Shown here: piece by piece, positions 12,767 through 23,165 of the stretch
Position numbering within the stretch: the first letter of the stretch is position 1
Layout of the letters: each line of letters starts with the position of its first letter
Assembly: GCA_028751875.1 (NCBI GenBank)
Contig: CM054155.1
Span: 52,844,800-52,908,799 of the forward strand
From: Rapana venosa
Lineage: Eukaryota; Mollusca; Gastropoda; Neogastropoda; Muricidae
Direction: 5' to 3'
DNA length: 64,000 nt
The notes under the pieces: generated by a model
The model's input: only the letters and a program-made list of their open reading frames with translations
Databases searched by the model: none
Told to the model about the DNA's origin: nothing
Made by a program: the position numbers and the translations under genes

Positions 12767-12790
12767 AATGTTTCATATTGGTCTCCTCGT

Positions 12791-13489
12791 TTATTCCATA
12801 TCTGTCCTATCCTCTGAGAGTGCAAAAAACCCGGCTTGCCTTTTTCTTCCAGAAGAGTGCTTACAACCGTTTCTCTTGGTGGGTGACTTTTGCACCTCTG
12901 TCACAACTACTACCTCAGCGCTTCTTGAAGTGCCAAAGGGTACCTGTTTCCAGCCCTCAACTGGTTTGGGGGGAGGAGCTGGTTTTTCCTCTAGTCCAGG
13001 GTTCGGCGTTTTGAACTCCTGTACAGCTGTTGGTTTCTGTATGCCAAATGGGCACACAGTGGCAGGTTTAGGGCCCCTGCCAGAGGCCACCTTCACTGGA
13101 GCTGGGCTATGGGCCATCCTGCTCGGTTGGCTGCTTACAGCCATCTCAGAGCTAAGAGACTCCCTGTCAAAATCCGTTTGACAACACATGAAACATACTT
13201 CTTAACCGCTGCTGCATACGAGATGCCACTGCCACTGTTGCTACCCTGGACTAGATTTTTGGCCTCAGAGAAGGAGATTGTCTTCTCTACCGTGACCCTC
13301 TGAATTTCTGTCTCCAAAAGCCAAACAGGACATTGAGAAGTGAAGGGACATACAGTGAGACTTAAGTGCTCAGATACCCAGCCTTGATGGACAGAGGTAA
13401 CACTGTAGTACAAAAGGTGAGCAAAAAGGTGTTTGTGGGGACCCTGCCCCCACCCCTTCCCTAATCTGCACTCAATGCACATCCACATA
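12791..13489 (-). pseudogene. I-LINE ORF1 remnant
   Basis: Proline- and serine-rich segments PGLEEKPAPPPKPVEGW and EMAVSSQPSRMAHSPAP align with the ORF1 of the 19 kb and 48 kb copies. The CCHC knuckles that precede this part in those copies are largely missing here. Confidence 0.75.
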
Positions 13490-13544
13490 CTCCCTAGGAC
13501 GCCAGTTCGCTTCTAACTTTTGCCTCAGGGCTCACCTTGCAGGT

Positions 13545-13665
13545 CCCGTTTACAAAAATGTATACGCACAGGGACTGGATAGAAAAGCACAGCAGTGCTT
13601 ATTCTATTATCCTCGAAAAGAATGAATGAATAAATTAATTATATAATTAGTAAATTAATAAATAA
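13545..13665 (+). mobile_element. SINE1 3' fragment inserted in I-LINE ORF1
   Basis: The segment reads from ACAGGGACTGGATAGAAAAGC to ATTATCCTCGAAAAG plus an AATAAATTAAT tail. The flanking I-LINE text resumes at AAACCCTTTGCTGT, which is continuous in the copy at 19840-19860. Confidence 0.8.
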
Positions 13666-13779
13666 ACCCTTTGCTGTCATTAAAGAATTTGTGGCGAGTT
13701 AACCTAACAGGGCATGACACTAACAGAATATACTTTTGTAACAACTCCGACTGCCTTTTTAAAATGTTTCTTTTCAGCA

Positions 13780-14590
13780 CGTATCAGAGGAGTTACATTA
13801 ATACTTTGCGTTTTATAGTTTCACGCAATCATGTTACAATGAAATAATAGTCTCTGTAATATATAGCATTTTGTATTTTATCTGTTGGCCATGGATGCTT
13901 TGTTCGATATCACACTCTTTTTGTCTGCAAAGGAGCATGTTTGTTACAGACCTTATTGAAAAACTGTACCAAACTTTTAAGACCTGATCAGGATCTGTAT
14001 ATTGATAGTTGCTATTGAGAGGAGAAGGAAGATCAGAAATGAGCTTTACACTATTAGATTTGGAGAAATTTCGAAAAATAATTGTTTTGTGACTCATTTT
14101 TAGAATGGTGCACCCCTTTTTTAACCACGTAAAGCAAATAGGATGTGGTTACTGCAACCACACTCAGGGAAAACTGTTTCTATAATATTTTGTTAGTATC
14201 TGCATATAAATGATCGATTAGTGCGCTACACGTTAAATTGGTTACACGTGTCGGTGATTGTGTTATTGTATTAGACTATAATGTTTATATGTGACGATTC
14301 AGTTATGGTTATCTTTTCATAAATGTATATTAAATTCTCCTAAGACGATAATTTTTCTTGGCTGATTGTATGCCTGGTACATCATTAAAATGAAGCGATC
14401 GATCCAGTCGATTCTCTCAGCTGGATTCCTGTAGAGAAAACATAAGACAATTGATTTATTATATTTCTCTGAATTTTGATCCAGAGTACTTCTACATTAT
14501 GTTGTTCTTGGCTACTACTCTTTGAATCGCAGTGACCGACGAATATAAAGTAGTAATCATGCTTCTCGTCTTGCATTGGATCTTAAAGTA
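13780..14590 (-). mobile_element. LINE endonuclease fragment (Jockey/CR1-like)
   Basis: Minus-strand pieces include AYNQPRKIIVLGEFNIHL (a GDFN motif with D changed to E), ETVFPECGCSNH (the SDH block with D changed to N) and, in the frame 14097-13834, KTIIFRNFSKSNSVKLISD then DPDQVLKVWYSF. This is the endonuclease C-terminus and linker of a non-LTR element. It is broken by stops. Confidence 0.75.
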
Positions 14591-14635
14591 GAACATTATA
14601 GCCAGGGAACCATATATCGTTATTGGAAATGTTAT

Positions 14636-15046
14636 TTATTTATTTATACCACTTTAAGTCACGCAGATTTCTCTGCGTGAAATTTGGGCTGCTCTCCCCG
14701 GGGAGAGCACGTCGCCACAAGAGCAGCGCCACCCTTTTTTGTCTTCTTTTTCCTGTCTGCAAAAGTATGTTTCCCTATCAGAGTGGCTTTTTTCTACATA
14801 ATTTTGCCAGGGACAACTCTCTTGTTGCCGTGGGTTCTTTTACGTGCGCTAAATAATTATGTGCAACACACGGAACCTCGGTTTATCGTCTCATCCGAAA
14901 GACTAGCGCCAGAACCACCACTCATGATTTAATGGATGGGGAAAAAGTTTCGGGTCCTAACGGGATTGGAACCACCGCACACTTCCCACCCGGACTTTTC
15001 GCTTTCTAGACAGGCGCGTTACCTCTAGACCAGCGATCCACCATAA
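14636..15046 (-). mobile_element. SINE2, full-length tRNA-derived SINE
   Basis: The minus strand starts with a degenerate tRNA head at 15046-14955: A-box-like TGGTCTAGAGGTAACGCGCC and B-box-like GGTTCCAATCCC. A body follows with ATGAGACGATAAACCGAGG, ACGTAAAAGAACCCACGG and a CTCCCCGGGGAGAG palindrome, then an AAATAAATAAATAA tail. Other copies are at 25410-25560 and 27536-27905. The heads do not fold as functional tRNAs. Confidence 0.88.
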
Positions 15047-15157
15047 GAACCACTATAACCCGAGATTATGATCATCCAAAAATGGGAAAACTCTGTTCCG
15101 AATTTTTCAAGATTAATGAAATTATTAATTTGTTGGTTATGTTATTTATGTTTAAAT

Positions 15158-15167
15158 AATAATAATG

Positions 15168-15206
<39 letters not shown>

Positions 15207-15262
15207 TATGGAATTTATATAGCGCTGAATCTTGTAAAGCAACAAATCAAAGCGCTCAGATG
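15158..15262 (-). mobile_element. CR1 3' tail, severely 5'-truncated
   Basis: The last 60 or so bases of the CR1 element (TGAGCGCTTTGATTTGTTGC, then AGCGCTATATAAATTCC) with a long (ATT)n tail, read on the minus strand. Confidence 0.88.
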
Positions 15263-15282
15263 ACAATTGTTTTTTCCTCAAG

Positions 15283-15475
15283 GATATTGGAATAAGCACT
15301 TCATGTTCTTTTTTACAGCCAGTCCCCATGTGTATGCGTTTTTGTAAATTTTATCATCTGTTCCCACCGGCACACAATGGCCTACTCTTTCGAAAACCGG
15401 AACAGGATTTAACGTGTGCGCAAGATGTTCTGCATGCGTTCGAACTAGGGGCCTCGGTTTATAGTCTCATTCTTT
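15283..15475 (-). mobile_element. SINE1 copy, body only
   Basis: The same blocks as the other SINE1 copies appear on the minus strand: TGAGACTATAAACCGAGGCC, ACGTTAAATCCTGTTCCGG, GTGTGCCGGTGGGAACAGAT, GCTTATTCCAATATCC. Confidence 0.88.
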
Positions 15476-15711
15476 TATCCAAGGCTTATTTTCTTACATC
15501 CTAACGTAACATTAAACAGAGTGAGGGAAGATAATGAATGGTCAATACCATATTAGTAAGCAATGTATCAATTCAAGTAAGCAAGTAAAATTCTCACACA
15601 GAACATGTTTCAATCCAACAACAAAAAGTAAGTAGTATAACAATAACAACTGGAAAATACGTCTTAAAGATGGCAATTCAAAAACTTCCAAAATACAAAA
15701 CACAAAAGGCT

Positions 15712-15717
<6 letters not shown>

Positions 15718-15802
<85 letters not shown>
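15718..15802. repeat. (AG)n microsatellite next to host exon
   Basis: About 85 bp of AG. Read on the gene strand it is a (CT)n run starting about 11 bases after the donor of the exon at 15814-15891. Confidence 0.98.
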
Positions 15803-15803
<1 letters not shown>

Positions 15804-15813
15804 ATGGACTGAC

Positions 15814-15891
15814 TGCATATATGCTCGTCACAGGTGGTCCCGTTTACACAGAACTCCTCATTTCCCTCACAGTCGTCTCCTATGTTTACTT
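15814..15891 (-). CDS. Host exon D: cysteine-rich EGF/EB-like half module
   Basis: Minus-strand exon of 78 bp, 26 codons. The acceptor is a pyrimidine tract ending TTTCCTAG just above 15891; the donor is GTCAGT after 15814. The reading frame gives VNIGDDCEGNEEF, then CVNGTTC, DEHIC, with spacing C-x6-C-x5-C-x4-C. It enters and leaves in phase 1, as do the three upstream exons, and like exons B and C it ends in TGCA|GT. The donor is weaker than the other three (C at +3) and a (CT)n run follows. By family resemblance it would be an extracellular disulphide-bonded module. No transcript evidence is available here. Confidence 0.66.
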
Positions 15892-16149
15892 CTAGGAAAC
15901 AGAAAACAGGCAAGCGGCATTCGACTTGATACAGTGCAAATTTCAAAGGAAATAATAACAATGGTACATGACTGTGTCAAAATGAATAATGAAAATCCAC
16001 GCATCCATTGCGATATTACTTATGGTCTTATGTGTTATGTGCTTTTTGGTAACATTTCCATAGTGAATTAAACTGTTGTTACAGACAAAATGCAGCACAT
16101 CGTTACACGTAAAATTAAAGGAAATAAATATCACACACTCAAATATTCA

Positions 16150-16176
16150 CACACATATATGCCTACACGCCTACAC

Positions 16177-16218
<42 letters not shown>

Positions 16219-16226
16219 GCAACACA

Positions 16227-16259
<33 letters not shown>
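16150..16259. repeat. (CA)n microsatellite
   Basis: CA dinucleotides with a few CGCA and CAAACA variants. Confidence 0.96.
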
Positions 16260-16261
<2 letters not shown>

Positions 16262-16589
16262 GCAGTTTTTTTTATCAGATAGTTATGTACGCCATATATT
16301 TTGTTTAGAAATGCAGAGATATTTCTCATCTATTTTTTGGTACAGAGAAATCACGCCACACGTAGTAGCGGCGAAGGGAGCCAAGGAGTCAGTAGCGTGG
16401 ACTTACCTGCCAGAGTGAGTGGTGTTCTCAAGAGCAGCAGTGTCCATGATATAGTGCTACTTTTGTTGGCCTGAATTGATTGTTTGGTTATTTGTTTTCT
16501 ATGTATGTGCATCGTTTCAAGCATTGAACAACGTAAGATTTTTTTTTATCCAACAGTTCTTTCATTTCAGAAAAAGGCATGATGTTTTT

Positions 16590-17600
16590 TGTAAGTAGGG
16601 ACGGTGCTGCCAGTGGTGCCAGACACAGTGGGAATTTGATTTTCCATTGCCTGCGTAGCCCTTAGTTGGCAAAATAGGCCAGCTTTCCCTGAGAAAAAGA
16701 TCAATCTGCCACTCTGTGTGTGCATTTCCATGATACATCTCAGTATGTCAGAAGGGGAGAAAGAAGTAGGCTTTAGTGCTCAAGTCAGATTGTTGGCATC
16801 AGAATTGGAAAACCTCGATGCCAAATGGGAATAACACTTCCAGAACTTAGACACAAAACTACACGTGATGATGTCTGATTAACGTCTAACTCATTGCTCA
16901 GTTATTTTATTAGTTTGTCTTCGTTATTAGCATCAATATCAGTTATTTTATTAGTTTGTCTTCGTTATTAGCATCAATATCAGTTATTTTATTAGTTTGT
17001 CTTAGTCATTAGCATCAAACTCATTGTCATCTTATTTTATTAGTTCATCTTCAAAGCTCATGGAAATAAGCCTCCATTGTCCAGTCCATCCTCGATACTG
17101 GAATCAGACTTGGAATGATCATTGGACAAAACCTTGCATTTACGCTTTTCACCTTGTGTTTTGCTCCGGCACGAACTTTGTTTTCATTTGACTCATTGGT
17201 CTTAATGGCCAAAAAACTTTGAGATGATAGCTTAATAACGAAAACACACTAATAAAATAACTGGGCAATTGGTTTGGTGCTAACAAAGACGAGGGGCAAA
17301 ACATTTTGCCGTTGTCGCAAAACTCATCTAAAAACGATTTTCAAATAAACTTTCCAACAAAAAAGTCAAAAATCTGTGTGAAAATCGTGCGCAACCAGCC
17401 AAATGTGATAAAGTGTCTGTGCTGACAGTAAAACATTAAAGTATGGAAAGCAATGCCAACCAACACCAAGAAGAGTAGTCTCCCATCGGAAGACATAAAG
17501 CATCTAGCTTTGCATACTACCAGTGCTATCACCTGAGCAATGCATGCTTGTTGCAAGGTGCAACACAGAAATACAGGACCTGTTGGAAACGGCTTCATTT
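16590..17600 (+). mobile_element. DIRS-type gag (ORF1) remnant
   Basis: The segment starting MSEGEKEVGFSAQVRL then LLASELENLDAKWE matches the start of the ORF1-like region of DIRS copy 1 at 51930 (MSEGEKHVGLSAEVSL). Further on, NVIKCLC and LPSEDIKHLA resemble the middle of DIRS gag proteins. It is broken by stops, and the SINE-D retroposon is inserted at its right end. No RT is attached. Confidence 0.65.
16909..17060. repeat. 41-bp tandem repeat, about 3.5 copies
   Basis: The unit runs AGTTATTTTATTAGTTTGTC followed by TTCGTTATTAGCATCAATATC. Two copies are nearly identical and later ones diverge. It lies inside the DIRS gag remnant and is absent from the related copy at 51.9 kb. Confidence 0.9.
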
Positions 17601-17615
17601 AGACTGACTGACTTT

Positions 17616-18496
17616 TAAAAATAAAATGGGGGGGGGGGGGGGGGGCCTCATCTTCTGTGACGTCCCCCGTCCTGCTGTTCCCACGCCGCTCATTCCAATA
17701 TCCATGCCACAGCCATACCCAGATTTGTCATGTTTCAGCCTCAGAGTTGGAGGTCCACAGGGAACCTATCACTATCAGGCCACCATGGGGCCACCAGCCA
17801 GAGGGGCCCTGCACTGCTGCTGGGTCACTTTTGGTGGTGTTCAGTGGTGCCTGTTCTGAGCTAACATACACAGGACACCACCTACTAAGCCGCCTACTAA
17901 CGACAGTATTAGCTCAGTCGCGGAGCAAGACTGAGTGAGTTGCCCACCTAAGGTGGCAATCACCACAACGTCCCTCCAACGACTGTCCCCCGTGAACCTC
18001 CAACCCCAAAGGCCCTGACACAAACTCGCCACAGGCACAGAATTGTATTGGCAAACAAAGTGGGAATCTGAGGTCACCGTGAGATCAGAGCAACTGGGAC
18101 CACCGAATCAGAGGCAATTAATGTTCATTGCATGATGATCAATGACAATGAGGATGACATAGTTATGCTGCTGTGAAAGTGCATATGCTTTGAGACTACT
18201 TGACAGGGTTGTACTCTACGCTTACTATCATAATATATCCCGGCGTCAACAGGGCCCGAGAGATACAGACACCTGCAGTGTGGTCAGGTAATTTGAGTAA
18301 CACACTCAAACTAGCATCTGTTAAGTGGATGAAGCTCGACTGTGTGGTCCCAGTCTTCCCACTGAGCCCACAGCACACTCACTCTGGGTAGGAGCCGGCT
18401 GGAGTCCGAAACATTCATATGACTCTTATGGGAATCGAACCCGCGACCTTCCAGTCCGTAACCCAAGGCGCTAACCACTGCGCCATGGCGGCTGGT
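17616..18496 (-). mobile_element. SINE-D, long tRNA-derived retroposon with 15-bp TSD
   Basis: The insertion is bounded by a perfect 15-bp direct repeat, AGACTGACTGACTTT, at 17601-17615 and 18497-18511. On the minus strand it begins with a tRNA head (CCATGGCGCAGTGGTTAGCGC as A-box region, GGGTTCGATTCCC as B box). About 750 bp of non-coding body follow, then a C-rich and AT-rich tail. At 881 bp it is long for a SINE. Related insertions lie at 24938-26451 and 38176-38490. The open frames inside it are short and not conserved. Confidence 0.88.
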
Positions 18497-18567
18497 AGAC
18501 TGACTGACTTTGTAGCTGTGTGAGACCACATCTCTCAAGACCTGTCTCTCAAGAGGCATGCAGCAAT

Positions 18568-20180
18568 CCAACACAATCCAATTCTGTTGTCTACAGCCTC
18601 GCCTACCACAAAGGCTATATTAGGGCTGTCACCTCATTAACTTTCAAATCTCAGATTAAAACTGTGCAGCTATATACAGATTAAAACAGGGTATAAAACC
18701 AAGTCTACTGTCATTCCTTATAGCAACACCTTGGCCAATCATGAAGGTCAACCCAGGATGGGCACCATGTTGTAGGAAAACCATATCAACCACACATAAA
18801 ATGATAAAAAATCAAAACCAGATTCCTTAAATCAAACTTGCTCTTAATGACAAACTGTAACACTTTTCACTCGTAGCAAACGGAAAAAGCCAAATTCTCT
18901 TCCATTGTAAAATAGTTGCCATCATATATTATATTGATTTCCTTGCTTATTTCATATCAGACATATCCTCTAAGAGTGTTGAAAAGTGGCTTTCTTGAAC
19001 AAAATCTCTCTGCTTTTTTCAGTCTGTTGGAAGGGTGCTTGCAAACATTTTTCTTGGTGGGAGACTTTTGTGCCCCTGACACAACCACCACCTGGACACT
19101 TCTTGAAGCACCAGAAGGTGCCTATTTCCAGCCCTCTACTGGTTTTGGGGGAGGAGCTGGTTTTTCTTTTACTCCAGGGATCGGCAGTTTGGATCCCCAG
19201 ATGGGAGCGGTTGGTCTCTGTAAACCAGCTGTGTGCACAGGGGTGGGCCTAGAGCCTTCGCCAGGCTACCTTTGCTGGAGTGGTGTTATGGGCCATCCCA
19301 CTCTGTCAGCTTCTTACAGCCATCTGAGAGAAAGAACACTCCCTGTTCAAGTCTATTTGACAAACCACTAGCACACATTTCTTAAGCACGGCTGCATACA
19401 AAATGACATTGTCACTGTTGTCACTCTGGACTAGTTCTTTGGCCTCAAAGAATGAGACCCTTTTCTCTACTTTCACTCTGAATTTCTGTCTCCAAACCCA
19501 AACAGGGCATTGCCTGGATGAGGAAGCACGGGTGCCTCCGCAGTTCACACACCGAGCTGGGTCCTGACATTCCCTGTTGTGTGCTGCCTTCACTCTGACT
19601 TTGCACACCTCCTGTCCAGGGCACCTGTCTCTCACGTGGCCAAACTTTTGACACCTGAAGCACCTGCATGATGAAAGGACATACAGCGAGACCTTAACGT
19701 TCAGATACTCAACCTTGATAGAAAAAGGTATTTGTGGGGACCCTGTTCCCCCTTTCCTAATCTGCACTTGATGCACATCCACCACTCCCTGAGATGCCAA
19801 TTTGTATTTAACCACCAGCACACCCTGCAGGTCCCTATTTCAGATGACCCCTTTGCTGTTATATGGAACATTGTGGAGAGAAACCCTAGCAGGGCATGTC
19901 ACTTACTGCCTGCATCTGTGAAACACCCCAGCCTGTCTATTTAAGCAGCAGTGAAAAACGAGAAACCCGTTGCGTAATTTGCTAATCCCGTTACGTGATT
20001 TACTTCAATTCTTCCACCATGCCCTTCATGCGTTTAGCTACAGCAAATGGGCTGAGTTTCAACAGTGGGCTTCAAAAACCTTGACTATCCACCAACTTGG
20101 CCAAAAGCCACTCTTCCATCTAACTTCTGTCTAAAAAATACTGGAGACATCTCCAGCAGACCCAGACTCCCTTGCATCCC
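18568..20180 (-). mobile_element. I-type LINE, internally deleted (ORF1 plus 3' UTR only)
   Basis: On the minus strand a 5' region and ORF1 (about 20180-18906) run straight into the 3' UTR (18900-18568). The endonuclease, RT and RNase H (about 3.5 kb in copy B) are absent. The junction is near 18900, between ATTCTCT and TCCATTGTAAAA. The 3' UTR here is uninterrupted and shows what copy A looked like before the RTE insertion. Confidence 0.85.
19306..19821 (-). pseudogene. I-LINE ORF1 with CCHC zinc knuckles
   Basis: A 171-codon frame encodes CFRCQKFGHVRDRC (C-x2-C-x4-H-x4-C), a second knuckle CKVRVKAAHNREC with one Cys replaced by Val, and CVNCGGTRASSSRQC. It is a nucleic-acid-binding ORF1 as in I and Jockey elements. 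Downstream text stays in related frames to about 18916. Confidence 0.88.
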
Positions 20181-20789
20181 TTTTCTGTTATGTGGTTTGT
20201 TTTTTGTTTGACATAGACTGTAGGCTCAATGATGACAAAATTAAACAGTCATCTTGGCAGAGCTGCCTTACCAAGGAAGAGGCTAAAAATAGCCCATATG
20301 GAAAACACTCCATGCCAATCCATATGTGTTTGTTAACAACTGAATTTTGTGCAACCATTCGTCTTCTGTCCATGTTCCTCCAGCGAGTGATTATGGGTTG
20401 CTTGTGGCAACTACTCAGTAGGTGAGAAAATAAGAATCATAAAAAGAAGGCTTAATGGGGAGCTGATGGTAGAAATACAGATTCCAGCACTACCAAAGTA
20501 CCAAGAGGCATGGAATGTAGATAGTGATTTCGATTATTTGCTAGAGCAGCCAGAAATACCTGGTTTGAAACCAAAACAGTTAAATTTAGTACAGCAATGT
20601 TGTTATCCCTCTTAACTGGGAAAGAGGCCAAGAATAAGATGCACCAAAAGTGCATGATATTAAAATTTATCCCATTAAATGTTTGGTCTGGGAAACAGAA
20701 ACATATATTTGTGTCCACACATAGCCTGCGCATATTATGTCATATCCTAACAATGATAAACTGTGTTTGGTCGAATATCTCCACAGGTA
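20181..20789. other. No recognised feature
   Basis: About 600 bp with open frames of at most 93 codons on either strand, none with a recognisable motif. Confidence 0.6.
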
Positions 20790-22137
20790 CCTGGAGATCA
20801 CAAGGGAGCTCCGAAACAGCTCAGAACTGTTATCAGCTTTAAAAAGCCTTATGACTCTATTTCTAGGAAAACTGTTTACTGGCTGGGTGAAAACGGTGCT
20901 TAGAATGGCTCACGTAGATACTTCAAACCTCTTAAAAATCTTCTTAGGGAGAATAATGGCTGATGCACATAAGGAAACAATCTGCATTGGAGGCAGGGCA
21001 ATTACAAGCTTACGTTTTGCCAATGACATTGATGGCCTGGCTGGAGAATAGCAAGAGCTAGTCAACCTGGTAAATCACCTTGATGAGGCCTCTTCAGCAT
21101 ATGGCATGCAGGTCAGTGGGGAGAAAACCCAGCTGATTAAATGGCATCAGCATAGTTATACACGGCAAGAAAATCGAAACTGTCCATAATATAAAATCTC
21201 TAGAAGCTATTGTATCAAATAAAGGATCAAAACCTGGAATTATCTCCAGGATAGCCCAGACCACAGCTGCAATGACCAAACTAAAGGTCATCTGGAACAA
21301 GAACATCGCCATCAGCTTCAAGATCAGACTGATGCGCTCCCTGATCATGCCCATATTTTTTAATGCATGCGAAACATGGACCATATGAGCAGACATTGAA
21401 AGAAGGATACAGGCAACGGAGACGAGGTGCCTTAACAAACTCCATGGTATCTCATACAGTGGTTACGTCACTAAAGGGGACGTGAAAAGAGGATTTAAAA
21501 CGCCGTTCGACCACAATAATAATAATACTAATAATAATACTACTAATAATAATCATAATAATCATAATAATCATAATGATAATAATAACGATAATCATAA
21601 TCAAAATCATAATAATAATGTATGGAAATTGTATAGCGCTGAATCTTGCAATGGAACAAATCAAAGCGCTCACATTCAAATCATTCACACTTATGCAATC
21701 ATTCATGAATAAAAGTTTTAAAATATCAATATCACACACAGAGACACGATGCACGCACACACATCATGCGTATACACAGTGACTGAGATGGAGGTGGCCG
21801 TTAAAGAGTATTGAAAGATAATGAGAGAGAAAATTTAAGTAAGGAAATAAATGTGTTTTAAGGTACAAAGAGCTCCTGACTTCAGTGACAACACGCAAAC
21901 TAAAGTGGTCCAGGCACGTCACACGAACATGTGGACTGGTCAAGACTGTCCTACATGGAACAGTACAAGGAGGGAGACGAAGAGGCAGACAAAGAAAACG
22001 ATGGGAAGACAGCATCAGAAAGAGCACTGGCCTTAAGTGGAACGATTTGCTACGAAAAGAAGAGGACCGCGCGGAGTAGAGGAAGCTAACTGCAAGATTG
22101 GTACCACCACGGTCCAAGGGACTACGGGATAGGTGAA
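20790..22137 (+). mobile_element. Family E LINE (endonuclease-RT type), 3' half
   Basis: Plus strand: IFLGRIMADAHKETICIGGR (RT motif B region), SLRFANDIDGLAGE (motif C, FADD changed to FAND), then after a CR1 fragment at 21514-21867 the C-terminal tail KWSRHVTRTCGLVKTVL, GGRRRGRQRKRWEDSIRKST and WNDLLRKEEDRAE. The same tail is found at 24600-24997 and 63504-63968. It is 5'-truncated and broken by stops. Confidence 0.83.
21514..21867 (-). mobile_element. CR1 3' UTR fragment inside family E LINE
   Basis: The minus strand ends in AGCGCTATACAATTTCCATAC and (ATT)n-like repeats (21514-21620). The left part of the fragment matches the CR1 region just after the stop codon. Host LINE coding text resumes at 21868 with ELLTSVTTRKLKW. 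Confidence 0.82.
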
Positions 22138-22760
22138 GGTGAGAAACATACTTCAAAATATGGAAGCCACAGTACACGTGCTGCCAGTACCAGTACAGCT
22201 GCCAGCCATGGTGCATGCCTTGCGTCCATCATGGAGGCTGAAGGCTGGAGTAGTCAGAAAACTTATTGTAACTAATATTAATGAAGCTGTAATTCCAAAC
22301 TTTGGACAGTCAGTTTTGGACACCTACCTTACAAAACAATAATGTGTCATATCTGAATTTGTTTCTGTCATACATAACAAGTCTTCATTGAACAAAGCTT
22401 CCTCAACTTGTTACAGGCCTGTTTTCGATTGGATGATGTATGCTGGATGTGTCATGTAAGTCCACTGGGTTTCTTAAGTCTTGAAAGGGAAGGGCTGATG
22501 TGATCGTAAAATGTTGTAACATGAAACTTTTTGTATTTTTTGCTGTGTATCCGTTTTGTGTTTGGTTGTGTCTTTCTTCTTTTATGTATGTGGTGTGAGC
22601 ATATATGGTGATGGGAATATGGATGTGGGTATACATGTCAAAACCATACATCAGTTTACCTTTTATGTATATGTGTGTCTGTTTGTTTTTCTTTGCTTAT
22701 TGTTGATGACTCTTTTTTTTTTGTTTTGTTTGCTTTGTGTTTTGCATTGCTGCTGTTGTC
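22138..22760. other. No recognised feature
   Basis: About 620 bp of unassigned sequence, T/G-rich towards the right, without a credible coding frame. Confidence 0.55.
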
Positions 22761-22764
22761 GATT

Positions 22765-22841
<77 letters not shown>

Positions 22842-22905
22842 TGTTGTTGTCGGTTGTGGGGGCGTGCGTGCGTGCATCCATGCGTGCGTACGTGTGTGTG
22901 TTATT
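22760..22905. repeat. (GT)n compound microsatellite
   Basis: GT runs interrupted by GTTTTG, GGTG and a GTGCGTGC variant block. Confidence 0.96.
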
Positions 22906-22911
22906 TTTTAT

Positions 22912-23072
22912 TATGTTATTTCGAGGATAATGAAATAAGCAGTCATAAGCTATTTTACCCCTAGTCCCGTTGTGTATGCAGTTTTCGTGAATTTTGTTAT
23001 CCGTTCCCACCGGAACGTAATGACCTACTCTTACGAAAAACGGAACGAGATTTAACGTGTGCGCAATATATT
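22912..23072 (-). mobile_element. SINE1 copy, 3' body
   Basis: Minus-strand SINE1 blocks: ACGTTAAATCTCGTTCCG, GTAAGAGTAGGTCATTACG, GGTGGGAACGGAT, then GCTTATTTCATTATCCTCG at the 3' end. Confidence 0.85.
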
Positions 23073-23077
23073 ATACG

Positions 23078-23078
<1 letters not shown>

Positions 23079-23123
<45 letters not shown>

Positions 23124-23165
23124 TTTTGTGTGTGTGTGTGTGTGTGTGTGCTTTGCGTGTGTGTA
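23079..23165. repeat. (GT)n microsatellite
   Basis: About 85 bp of GT with one TTTT and one CTTTGC interruption. Confidence 0.96.

Larger units (their letters stand above)
7746..13760 (-). mobile_element. I-type LINE copy A (ORF1, endonuclease, RT, RNase H)
   Basis: Minus-strand order: ORF1 remnant (13740-12791, with a SINE1 piece inserted near 13545-13665), endonuclease (12766-11800), RT (10115-9166), RNase H (8988-8114), 3' UTR (8100-7746, continuing at 3026-2811). The presence of RNase H, and of CCHC knuckles in sister copies, places it in the I superfamily. The stretch 10130-11770 does not match the other copies and is a deletion/insertion region. Many stops are present. Confidence 0.85.

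Noticed and set aside
16365..16445. A possible small exon on the minus strand: MDTAALENTTHSG followed by a consensus donor GTAAGT (16399-16404 region).
   Set aside because: It would leave in phase 2, incompatible with the phase-1 exons of the host gene. It has no signal peptide in the ATG frame and lies at the edge of a DIRS gag remnant, so chance or transposon origin is more likely.
20188..20842. Several frames of 61-93 codons on both strands as possible small genes.
   Set aside because: They overlap each other on opposite strands, show no domain or splice logic and sit between LINE copies.
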